64,000 nt of DNA from Nocardia neocaledoniensis (GTDB taxonomy: Bacteria; Actinomycetota; Actinomycetes; Mycobacteriales; Mycobacteriaceae), in assembly GCF_003182135.1 (NCBI RefSeq), contig NZ_QGTL01000013.1, positions 1-64,000 of the forward strand, in the 5' to 3' direction. The translations under genes were made by a program, and so were the position numbers. The notes beneath the pieces were generated by a model. That model searched no databases, had not been told where the DNA came from, and saw nothing but the letters and a program-made list of their open reading frames with translations. Shown piece after piece: positions 16,254 through 23,644 of this stretch (position 1 is the first letter of the stretch; each line of letters opens with the position of its first letter).

Positions 16254-17189
16254 TCACTTCGTGGCGAGCCGCTCGATGTCGTCGATGATCTTGTTCGCGC
16301 CGAGCACACCGATGCCGAGCATCCAGGTGTCGTCGGCGACCTCGTAGGCACGGCCACCGGCCACCGCGGGCAGCGAACCCCACAGCGCGGTCACCCTGGC
16401 CTTGGTGGTACCGGTCGAGGAGCCCGTGTAGTCGGCGTGGAACACCACGTCACCGTTGATCTGCTCGTACTGCTCGGGATCGAGCTCGGCCATCGAGTAC
16501 TTGTTCCACTCCCGCGCCGGATGCCGGAAACCGACCTGGGCCAGCAGCGAACCGGAGAACGTCTCCGGGCCGTACAGGCGGAACCGGTCCTCGGTGAAGC
16601 GGACCATCGACACCGTCTTGCCCGGCGCGCCGATCCGCTGGCCGACCGCCTTCGCGCGGGTGTCGAGCTGGGTGAGCAGCTCGGTCATCTCGGCCGACTT
16701 GCCGACCGCGGCGGCCGTCAGATTCGCCTGCTCGTGCCAGTTGGTGCCCGAGTTCTCCGAGAACACCGTCGGCGCGATGCCGCTGAGCTGGGTGTAGAGC
16801 GGTTCGTGGCGCACCTTGGTGCCGATGATCAGATCGGGGGCCAGGTTGGCGATGGCGTCCACGTCGGGGTCCTGGATGGTGCCCACCGTCGGTACCCCGG
16901 ACAGCTTGTCGGCCAGATATTTCGGCGCGCCGTAGCCCATCGCGCGTTCGGTCACCGCGGCGGGCGTGATGCCCAGCGCGACGAGCGCGTCGAGGTGCGG
17001 TGAGTCGAGGACCACGATGCGCTGCGGGTTTGCCGGTACCTTCGTCTCGCCCATCGCGTGGGTGACGACCTGACCGTCGGCGACCTCGGAATCGGCCGAA
17101 CCACAACCGGTCAGCGCCAGGCTCGTCGCCGCGACCAGCGCGCCGAGGGCGGTCAGCAGCCGTCGGCTTCTGCTCTTGTTGATCTCCAC
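16254..17189 (-). CDS. Ferric-siderophore ABC transporter, substrate-binding lipoprotein
   Basis: A 311-residue lipoprotein with a basic N-terminus (KSRSRRLL), a hydrophobic stretch and lipobox LTGC at about residue 29. The mature part is a class-III (FecB/FepB) binding protein: PQRIVVLDSPHLDALVALGI starts lobe 1, PDLIIGTK lies in the hinge region, and the C-terminal lobe ends ANKIIDDIERLA. It should capture Fe(III)-siderophore at the membrane outer face and pass it to the permease pair encoded divergently at 17257-19391. The ligand cannot be told from sequence. A likely IdeR/DmdR iron box immediately upstream (17195-17213) indicates induction under iron limitation. Confidence 0.9.
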   Translation of the reverse strand: MEINKSRSRRLLTALGALVAATSLALTGCGSADSEVADGQVVTHAMGETKVPANPQRIVVLDSPHLDALVALGITPAAVTERAMGYGAPKYLADKLSGVPTVGTIQDPDVDAIANLAPDLIIGTKVRHEPLYTQLSGIAPTVFSENSGTNWHEQANLTAAAVGKSAEMTELLTQLDTRAKAVGQRIGAPGKTVSMVRFTEDRFRLYGPETFSGSLLAQVGFRHPAREWNKYSMAELDPEQYEQINGDVVFHADYTGSSTGTTKARVTALWGSLPAVAGGRAYEVADDTWMLGIGVLGANKIIDDIERLATK

Positions 17190-17194
17190 CCCAG

Positions 17195-17213
17195 TGACAT
17201 TAGCCTAACCTAA
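17195..17213. promoter_or_regulatory. IdeR/DmdR-type iron box
   Basis: The 13 bases TAGCCTAACCTAA match 12 of the last 13 positions of the consensus TTAGGTTAGGCTAACCTAA; the left third is weak. It lies between divergent siderophore uptake genes, six bases upstream of the binding-protein start. Confidence 0.75.
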
Positions 17214-17256
17214 CCAAGGTTGCCCTCGCTTCTCGGCGGCGGGTACAGTCCCGCCG

Positions 17257-18303
17257 GTGCGTTCGAGTCCCTCCGCCGTGACGGCCCGCCCCGGCGCCAC
17301 CCCGCTCGCGCGCGGCGGTGTCGTGCTGCTGATCTCGGCCGTGCTGCTGTTCGGCGTGTGCGTGGCCAGTCTGGCGATCGGCGCGAAATCGATCCCGATG
17401 GGCGAGGTGGTCGCCGCGCTGTTCGGGCGGGGCGACGGCAGCGTGCGGGTGATCATCGGGGACTGGCGGTTGAGCCGCACTGTCGTCGGCCTGGTCTGCG
17501 GTGTCGCGCTCGGCGCGGCCGGCGTGGTGATCGGCGCGCTCACCCGCAACCCGATCGCCGACCCGGGCCTGCTCGGGGTGAACGCGGGCGCGGCACTGGG
17601 CGTGGTGGTGGGGCTCAGCCTCACCGGCGGTCTCGGCGTCACCGGCTACACCTGGTTCGCCTTCGCCGGGGCCGGGGCCGCGGCGATCGTCGTGTATCTG
17701 CTGTCGATGATCGGGCAGGCGACGGCGTCACCCTTGCGCCTGGCGCTGTCGGGGGTGGCGCTGGCGGCGGTGCTGTCGGGGGTGACGCAGCTGCTGGTGT
17801 TCATGGACGAGGACGTCCTGGATTCCTTCCGCTTCTGGCGGATCGGTTCCCTGGCCGCGCGCGATCTCGCCGACATCGTGCCGCTGCTGCCGTACGTGAT
17901 CGGCGCCGCGCTGCTGGCGTTGCTGCTGTGCCGGGCGCTCAACGCCCTGAGCCTCGGGGACCGGACCGCCGCGGCGCTCGGGGTGAACCTGGGGCGGGTG
18001 CGCTTTCTCGGCTTCGTCGTGGTCACCGTGCTGTGCGGGGCCGCCACCGCGCTGGCCGGCCCGATCGCGTTCGTCGGTCTGCTGGTCTATCACATCGCGC
18101 GCTACCTCGTCGGCGCCGATTACCGCCTGCTCGTGCCGCTGTCGATGCTGCTGGCCCCCGTGCTGCTGCTGGCCGCCGACGTGCTCGGCCGGATCGTCGC
18201 CGGGGGCGAACCCGTGCCGGTGGGCGTGATGACCGCCTTCCTCGGCAGTCCCGCGCTCATCGCGCTCATCGTCTTCAGCCCGCGGATGGGGGCCGAGTCG
18301 TGA
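17257..18303 (+). CDS. Iron-siderophore ABC transporter permease, FecCD family
   Basis: A 348-residue permease starting at GTG 17257. Multiple hydrophobic segments and family motifs are seen: RLSRTVVGLVCGVALGAAG, then LTRNPIADPGLLGVNAGA, and AGPIAFVGLLVYHIAR near the coupling-helix region. It forms a heterodimer with the product of the next gene; the GTG of that gene overlaps this stop (GTGA). The order permease-permease-ATPase with a divergent binding protein is a standard actinobacterial siderophore importer. The glycine and proline positions of the coupling loop are intact. The iron box upstream probably serves this direction too. Confidence 0.92.
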   Translation: MRSSPSAVTARPGATPLARGGVVLLISAVLLFGVCVASLAIGAKSIPMGEVVAALFGRGDGSVRVIIGDWRLSRTVVGLVCGVALGAAGVVIGALTRNPIADPGLLGVNAGAALGVVVGLSLTGGLGVTGYTWFAFAGAGAAAIVVYLLSMIGQATASPLRLALSGVALAAVLSGVTQLLVFMDEDVLDSFRFWRIGSLAARDLADIVPLLPYVIGAALLALLLCRALNALSLGDRTAAALGVNLGRVRFLGFVVVTVLCGAATALAGPIAFVGLLVYHIARYLVGADYRLLVPLSMLLAPVLLLAADVLGRIVAGGEPVPVGVMTAFLGSPALIALIVFSPRMGAES

Positions 18304-19391
18304 CGCTCACCCAGCTGTCCGGGCCCGGATCGCGCAGGCTCACCGCCACCGGGATCACCCCGACCGATATGGTGCTGCGGCTCGGGCGCGCCACCGTGCG
18401 GTTCGATCGGCGCGCGAGCCTGGTCACCGCCGGGCTGGTGCTCGCGGTGCTGGTGCTGGTCGCGGTCTCGCTCATGGTGGGCGAGTACACGATCGGGCCC
18501 GGCGCGCTGTGGGACGTGCTCACCGGGCAGCCGCGGCGCAGGCTCGACCAGTTCTTCGTCGTCGACCGGCGGCTTCCCCGCGTGCTCGTCGCGGTCGGCG
18601 TGGGCGGTGGGCTCGCCGCCGCGGGCGCGATCTTCCAACGGCTGTACCGCAATCCGCTGGCCAGCCCCGACATCATCGGCTTCACCGACGGGTCGGCGGT
18701 CGGCGCCGTCCTGGTGCTGATCACCTTCGGCGGCACGCTCGGTATGGGCGCGCTCGGGGCCGCGCTCGGCGCGCTGGTCACGCTGGCGGTCATGGCCGTG
18801 CTCACCGTGCTCGGTGGGCTGCGCGGGACCCGGCTGGTGCTGGTCGGCATCGCGCTCGGCGCGCTGTCGACCTCGGCGACGTACTACCTGCTCAGTCAGG
18901 CGTACCTGCCCTCGGCCGCGGTGGCCAACGCCTGGCTGATCGGCTCGCTCAGCGGCCGGGGATGGGGGCAGGTGCTGGTCATCGGCATCGGCCTCGCGGT
19001 GGTGACCCCGGTGCTCGTCGTGCTCGACCGGACGTTCCACGCCCTCGACCTCGGCGACACCGTCGCCACCACGCTGGGCGTGCGCGGCGGCCGCGCGCGG
19101 ATGGGGCTGATGGCCGGGGCGACCGTGCTCGTCGGCCTGTCGGTGGCCGCGGCCGGGCCGATCGCGTTCATCGCCCTGGCCGCACCGCATCTCGCGCGCG
19201 GACTCACCCGTACCTCCGGCGCCGCGATCTTCGCCGCCGCGTGCGTCGGTGCGCTGTTGCTCGGGGTGAGTGATCTGGTGGCCGAACACGCCTTTCCCGC
19301 CCCCGTGCCCGTCGGCGTGATCACGGTGAGCATCGGCGGGGTCTTCCTCATCTGGCTGCTGGTACGAGAGGGTCTGCGCCATCGTGTCTGA
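18300..19391 (+). CDS. Iron-siderophore ABC transporter permease, FecCD family (second subunit)
   Basis: A 363-residue permease starting at GTG 18300, overlapping the previous stop by four bases. The first 40 residues are hydrophilic; TM segments follow from about residue 44. Motifs include RRLPRVLVAVGVGGGLAAAGAIFQ, LYRNPLASPDIIGFTDGSA and AAGPIAFIALAAPHLARGL, the expected FecCD positions. It partners with the product of 17257-18303. The ATPase gene begins inside its last codons (19384), so the three genes are translationally coupled. Sequence divergence between the two permeases shows they are a heterodimer rather than a recent duplication. Confidence 0.92.
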   Translation: MTLTQLSGPGSRRLTATGITPTDMVLRLGRATVRFDRRASLVTAGLVLAVLVLVAVSLMVGEYTIGPGALWDVLTGQPRRRLDQFFVVDRRLPRVLVAVGVGGGLAAAGAIFQRLYRNPLASPDIIGFTDGSAVGAVLVLITFGGTLGMGALGAALGALVTLAVMAVLTVLGGLRGTRLVLVGIALGALSTSATYYLLSQAYLPSAAVANAWLIGSLSGRGWGQVLVIGIGLAVVTPVLVVLDRTFHALDLGDTVATTLGVRGGRARMGLMAGATVLVGLSVAAAGPIAFIALAAPHLARGLTRTSGAAIFAAACVGALLLGVSDLVAEHAFPAPVPVGVITVSIGGVFLIWLLVREGLRHRV

Positions 19392-20223
19392 AACATCCAC
19401 CGGGACGGTCGAATCCACCGGCGACGAGCAGGGGCGGGCCCGGCTGCGCGGCGCGTCGGTGCGGGTCGCCTACGGCGAGCGGACTGTGCTGCACGAGGTG
19501 GACATCGCCGTGCCCGACGGGCGGTTCACCGTCATCATCGGGCCCAACGCCTGTGGGAAGTCGACCCTGCTCGCGGCCCTCGGGCGGATCCTGCGTCCCG
19601 GCGCCGGCTCGGTGATCCTGGACGGCAAGGACATCCACCGCTATTCGACCAAGGAGACCGCGCGCAGGCTCAGCCTGCTGCCGCAGACGCCGGGCGCGCC
19701 GGACGGGATCGTCGTCGGCGACCTCGTCGCCCGCGGCCGCTACCCGCACCAGGGGCTGCTGCGCCAGTGGTCCGACGAGGACGCCGCCGCGGTCGAGGAG
19801 GCGCTGGCCGCGACCGGCACCACCGACCTGCGGCACCGCCGGGTCGACGAGCTGTCCGGCGGGCAGCGCCAACGGGTCTGGATCGCCATGGTGCTGGCCC
19901 AGGCGACCTCGATCGTGCTGCTCGACGAGCCGACCACCTACCTCGACATCAGCCACCAGATCGACGTCCTCGACCTGTGCGAACGGCTGTACCGCGACCA
20001 CGGCCGGACCGTCGTCGCCGTCCTGCACGACCTGAACCTGGCCTGCCGCTACGCCACCGACCTCATCGCCATGCGCGACGGCCGGATCATCGGCCGGGGC
20101 GCGCCCCGCGAGCTGGTCACCCCGGAACTCGTGCGCGAGGTCTTCGATCTGGACTGTGTGGTCGTCGACGACCCGATCACGGGATCGCCGATGATCGTGC
20201 CGGGTCGGCGCGGCGCCTCCTAG
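19384..20223 (+). CDS. Iron-siderophore ABC transporter ATPase, FecE/FepC family
   Basis: A 279-residue ATPase starting at GTG 19384, eight bases inside the permease gene. It carries Walker A GPNACGKST, the Q-loop LLPQTPGAP, signature LSGGQRQR, Walker B VLLDEPTTYLD and the switch histidine in VLHDLNLA. The Ala-Cys in the Walker A loop is common in this subfamily. It energises the FecCD pair. The N-terminal 20 residues are a variable acidic tail. No further gene follows in this direction until 20366, which has its own promoter, so this ends the importer operon. Confidence 0.93.
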   Translation: MSETSTGTVESTGDEQGRARLRGASVRVAYGERTVLHEVDIAVPDGRFTVIIGPNACGKSTLLAALGRILRPGAGSVILDGKDIHRYSTKETARRLSLLPQTPGAPDGIVVGDLVARGRYPHQGLLRQWSDEDAAAVEEALAATGTTDLRHRRVDELSGGQRQRVWIAMVLAQATSIVLLDEPTTYLDISHQIDVLDLCERLYRDHGRTVVAVLHDLNLACRYATDLIAMRDGRIIGRGAPRELVTPELVREVFDLDCVVVDDPITGSPMIVPGRRGAS

Positions 20224-20327
20224 GCGGGTCCGCCGACAGCGTCGGCTCCGCGACGGCAGGCTCGGCGCCGAACCCGGCGCGAGCGGTCGGGCGAGTTCGA
20301 TGGTGAACGGGCGCAGGAGATCTGGGC

Positions 20328-20358
20328 TTGCGTTGGAGTGAACTCCAACTCCTACAGT
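20328..20358 (+). promoter_or_regulatory. MerR-type promoter with palindromic operator
   Basis: Perfect palindrome GTTGGAGT-GA-ACTCCAAC (20332-20349) sits between a TTGCGT -35 (20328-20333) and a TACAGT -10 (20353-20358) separated by 19 bp. The long spacer with a central operator is the hallmark of MerR-family control. The sequence resembles operators of NmlR/AdhR-type aldehyde- or electrophile-responsive regulators. Confidence 0.75.
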
Positions 20359-20365
20359 TCGTCCC

Positions 20366-21160
20366 ATGACCACAACTCAGCAGCTCAACGACATCGACGA
20401 CCGGTTCGAGCGCGGCTCCGCGCTGCTCCGGCACATCGGCGGACCGGACGGGGCCGCCGTGCTGGACAGCCTGGCCGACATCGCCCCCGACGTGGGCAGG
20501 CTCACCGTCGAGTTCGGCTACGGCGACATTCTCGCCCGCCCCGGGCTGCCCCTGCGGGAACGGCAGCTGGCGACCGTCGGCGCGCTGGCCGCGCTCGGCC
20601 ACGCCGCCCCGCAGCTGCGCTGGCACATCGACGGCGCGCTCAATGTCGGCGCCACCCGCACCGAGATCGTCGAGGTGCTGATCCACGCCAGCGTCTACGC
20701 CGGTTTCCCCGCCGCGCTGAACGGGCTGCGCGTCGCCGAGGAGGTCTTCGCGGCCCGCGTCGACCCGGCCGAGGAGCCGGCCGCCGCCGTCCCCGAGGGC
20801 GACCGCTTCGCGCGCGGGAGCGCGGCACTGACCGCCATCGACGGCCACGCCGGCGAGCAGGTGGTCGCCTCGCTGGCCGACATCGCCCCCGACTTCGCCC
20901 GCTACGTGGTCGAATTCGCCTTCGGCGACATCTACTCCCGGCCCGGACTCGACTTGCGGACCCGCGAGCTGGTGACGATCGCGATGTGCACCGTCCTCGG
21001 CGTCGCACCCCAGCTCGGTGTGCACATCCACGGTGCCCTCAACGTGGGCGCGACCAGGGCCGAGATCGTCGAGGTACTGATCCAGATGATCGGCTACGCG
21101 GGCTTCCCCGCCGCGCTCAACGGCATCGCGGTGGCGCGCGCCGTCTTCGCCGAGCGCTAG
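20366..21160 (+). CDS. Carboxymuconolactone decarboxylase-fold protein, two tandem domains
   Basis: A 264-residue protein made of two similar halves (about residues 10-128 and 145-264). Each contains F(E/A)RGSA, LADIAPD, a GYGDI/AFGDI turn, LxLRxRxLxTVxALxALG and HIDGALNVGATRTEIVEVLIH..GYAGFPAALNG. This is the CMD/AhpD-like fold. The CxxC pair of AhpD peroxidases is absent, so a decarboxylase, isomerase-like or binding role is more likely than peroxidase. The ATG lies seven bases after the -10, so the mRNA is probably leaderless. The MerR-type promoter suggests induction by electrophiles or aldehydes. It overlaps the convergent esterase by four bases. Confidence 0.82.
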   Translation: MTTTQQLNDIDDRFERGSALLRHIGGPDGAAVLDSLADIAPDVGRLTVEFGYGDILARPGLPLRERQLATVGALAALGHAAPQLRWHIDGALNVGATRTEIVEVLIHASVYAGFPAALNGLRVAEEVFAARVDPAEEPAAAVPEGDRFARGSAALTAIDGHAGEQVVASLADIAPDFARYVVEFAFGDIYSRPGLDLRTRELVTIAMCTVLGVAPQLGVHIHGALNVGATRAEIVEVLIQMIGYAGFPAALNGIAVARAVFAER

Positions 21161-22125
21161 CCCACCCGCTGGTCGAGGACGTCGCGGATCATCGCCCAGA
21201 CCTGGGTGCGGGCGGTGGCGGTGGCTTTCAGGGACGGGATGGTGAGGAAGCCGTGGAACAGGCCGTTGTAGCGGCGGTGCCGGACCGGGACGCCGTCGCT
21301 CGCGAGGCGCTGCGCGTAGGCGTCGCCCGCCGAGCACGGCGGGTCCAGTTCGGCCGTGATCACCACCGCGGGCGGTAGCTCGGCCAGGGTGGCGGCGCGG
21401 GTGGGGACCAGGCGGACGTCGTCGGTGCCGTCGGGCGCGTAGTTGCGCCAGTACCAGCGCATGGCGCTGGTCGTGTTGTAGTGGCCGGTGCCGAAGCGCC
21501 GGTAGGACTCGGTGTCGAAGTCGTCGTCGATCACCGGGTAGATCAGGATCTGGGCCGCGACCGGCGGGCCGCCGCCGTCGCGCACCGCGATCGCGACCGT
21601 CGCCGCGAGATTGCCGCCCGCGCTGTCCCCGGCCAGCGCGATCCGCGTCGGATCACCGCCGTACTCGCCCGCGTGCTCGGCCGTCCAGCGCAGCGCCGCG
21701 AGCACGTCGTCGTGCGCGGCCGGTGCCGGATGTTCCGGCGCGAGACGGTAATCCACCGACACCACCACCGCGCCGACGCCCGCCGCCATCGACCGGCAGA
21801 ACTCGTCGTGGCTGTCCAGATCGCAGAACACGAAGCCGCCACCGTGCGCGAACACGATCACCGGGAGCGCGGTCTCCGGGCCGTGCGGCCGGTACACCCG
21901 CACCGGCAGGTCACCGCCGGGCCCCTCGATCGTGAGATCGCGCGCCAGGCGCATGTCGGGAAGCCGCTGCAGCGGCGCCCTGCGGCCCAGGATCGCGGCC
22001 CGCACCTCGGCCGCCGTCATCGTCGCCACATCGGGGAACCCCGCGTCGAGCGTGGCGAGCATGGCCGCCACTTCCGGATCGGGAACCGCACCGGGCCCAC
22101 TGGTCGGGAATTCGCGCACAGTCAC
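21157..22125 (-). CDS. HSL-family (hormone-sensitive lipase-like) esterase
   Basis: About 322 residues from GTG 22125, with AGGAGG four bases upstream; GTG 22119 is possible. It has the HSL oxyanion motif HGGGF, nucleophile GDSAGGN, Asp in ITAELDPPCSAGD and His in GLFHGF. These are cytoplasmic serine esterases for short- to medium-chain esters. The promoter carries the steroid-locus palindrome at 22215-22229, so it is probably co-regulated with the BVMO. Hydrolysis of a steroid 17-acetate made by the BVMO is an attractive role, analogous to known progesterone-degrading routes, but it is inferred. The stop overlaps that of the convergent CMD-like gene. Confidence 0.85.
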   Translation of the reverse strand: MTVREFPTSGPGAVPDPEVAAMLATLDAGFPDVATMTAAEVRAAILGRRAPLQRLPDMRLARDLTIEGPGGDLPVRVYRPHGPETALPVIVFAHGGGFVFCDLDSHDEFCRSMAAGVGAVVVSVDYRLAPEHPAPAAHDDVLAALRWTAEHAGEYGGDPTRIALAGDSAGGNLAATVAIAVRDGGGPPVAAQILIYPVIDDDFDTESYRRFGTGHYNTTSAMRWYWRNYAPDGTDDVRLVPTRAATLAELPPAVVITAELDPPCSAGDAYAQRLASDGVPVRHRRYNGLFHGFLTIPSLKATATARTQVWAMIRDVLDQRVG

Positions 22126-22214
22126 TGGTCCTCCTGGCAATCGGCGACGGAATCGGCGTCGAGGCACGTCGTCCGGCCACCGTAGGTGCCCCTGTCCCCA
22201 CCTGAACCGCGTTC

Positions 22215-22229
22215 TCCCACTGGGCGGAA
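22215..22229 (-). promoter_or_regulatory. Steroid-regulon palindrome, esterase promoter
   Basis: TTCCG-CCCAG-TGGGA on the minus strand, 29 bp upstream of a clear CTACGGT (22185-22179) reading toward the esterase. Arms are less perfect than elsewhere, but spacing and -10 match exactly. Confidence 0.6.
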
Positions 22230-22357
22230 ACCCGGCCGTGGTCACAGCACTGTCATGCGTGCCGCCCGCGGCGGCGGGTATTCCTCGGTGATGGCGGCAT
22301 CGCAGCGATCCGGCCGGATCCCGGCGTCCGGTGCCGCCGGTCGAGAAGGGAAATGCG

Positions 22358-23605
22358 TTGCCGATTTCCACCGATGAATCGAAAACCCGAGACCCGAACA
22401 AAGGCTACGTCGCCCTGCTGGGCTGGAGTCTCAACGCCGTGGAAGCCGTCGATCGCTTCGATCGACGCTATCTCGTCGTCGCTCCGGACTGGGCGGAGCC
22501 CTATTGCAGAGAACACGACATCCCTTACATCCCCTGGGATTTCGAGCGGCTCAACGATCGCTCGATGGAGATCGCGGAGACCCTGCGCGACGAAGGCGTC
22601 GATGTCGCCATTCCGATCTTCGAGGAGACGGTGGAATGGGCGGGCGCGATCAACTCCGTGCTGCTCGACAATCCGCGCCTGCTCGGGCAGTCCATGCTGC
22701 TGCGCGACAAATCGCTGATGAAGCGGCGGGCACAACTCGGCGGCATCCGCGTCGGCATCTTCGAGGAGGCGCACGAACGTGACGACGTGATCCGCTTCCT
22801 CAAAAGGGTGAATCAAACCCTGCTCAAACTCGACGGCGATCCCAACGATCCCATCCACCTCAAGGCGTTCGACAAGGCGGGCTGCCTCGGGCACCGGATC
22901 ATCCGGACCCCGGACGAGGTCGACACCATCCCCGACGACGAGTTCCCCATGCTGATGGAATCGCACCTGGACGGCTGGGAGTTCGCGGTGGAAGCGTGGG
23001 TGCACAACGGCCGCATCTGCTTTCTGAACATCTCGGAATACGTGACGCTCGGGTACTCGGTGTTCGTCCCCGCGACGCCGGAACTGGAGAAGTACCGGCC
23101 CGAGATCACCCGGCAGGTCGAAAAGCTGATCAAGACCTTCGACATCGACTTCGGATTCCTGCACCCCGAGTACTTCGTGACCAGCGACGGCGAGATGTAT
23201 TTCGGTGAGGTGGCCTATCGTCCGCCGGGTTTCAAGGTGTTCGAGCTGCTGGAGCGGACCTACGGTTTCAACGCCTATCACGCGCTGGTGCTGGCGTTCG
23301 ACCCGAAGACGACCGAGGAGGAGATCGCGGCGTTCTTCCCGAAAGAGGTGGTGGACGCCACCGGGCACGCGGGGTGCTTCGGCGTCTATCCGCGCCGACG
23401 CGTGGTGAGCCGGTTGTCGGTGCCGGAGGAGACCGAGGACCACGACTACTTCGAATCGCACGAACTGACCGCCCCGCTGACCGAGAAGGTCACCAAACGC
23501 ACGGCGTACGGCAATCACTGGGGTCTGCTCTATTTCTTCGGCGAGGATCCGTACACGTTGCGGGATCTGCTCAAACGACAAGAAGAACTCGATTTCTACG
23601 TCTGA
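22358..23605 (+). CDS. ATP-grasp domain ligase, uncharacterised
   Basis: About 415 residues from a TTG start at 22358, chosen because AAGGGA precedes it by six bases; a GTG at 22331 in the same frame has no ribosome site. The N-terminal part (LLGWSLNAVEAVDRFDRRYLVVAP) looks like a pre-ATP-grasp Rossmann-type domain. The central part has a kinked-Lys region (HLKAFDKAGCLG), followed by VEAWVHNGRICFLNIS and the metal-binding DGEMYFGEVAYRPPG. These fit the carboxylate-amine ligase fold, activating a carboxylate as acyl phosphate. Base composition in the first 500 bp is less GC-rich than its neighbours. It is followed 39 bp later by a papain-like protein gene, probably one operon. Substrates are unknown. 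Confidence 0.75.
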   Translation: MPISTDESKTRDPNKGYVALLGWSLNAVEAVDRFDRRYLVVAPDWAEPYCREHDIPYIPWDFERLNDRSMEIAETLRDEGVDVAIPIFEETVEWAGAINSVLLDNPRLLGQSMLLRDKSLMKRRAQLGGIRVGIFEEAHERDDVIRFLKRVNQTLLKLDGDPNDPIHLKAFDKAGCLGHRIIRTPDEVDTIPDDEFPMLMESHLDGWEFAVEAWVHNGRICFLNISEYVTLGYSVFVPATPELEKYRPEITRQVEKLIKTFDIDFGFLHPEYFVTSDGEMYFGEVAYRPPGFKVFELLERTYGFNAYHALVLAFDPKTTEEEIAAFFPKEVVDATGHAGCFGVYPRRRVVSRLSVPEETEDHDYFESHELTAPLTEKVTKRTAYGNHWGLLYFFGEDPYTLRDLLKRQEELDFYV

Positions 23606-23644
23606 TCGGTCGCGGCAGCGGCGGTGCACAGGGAAGGCTCGGCG

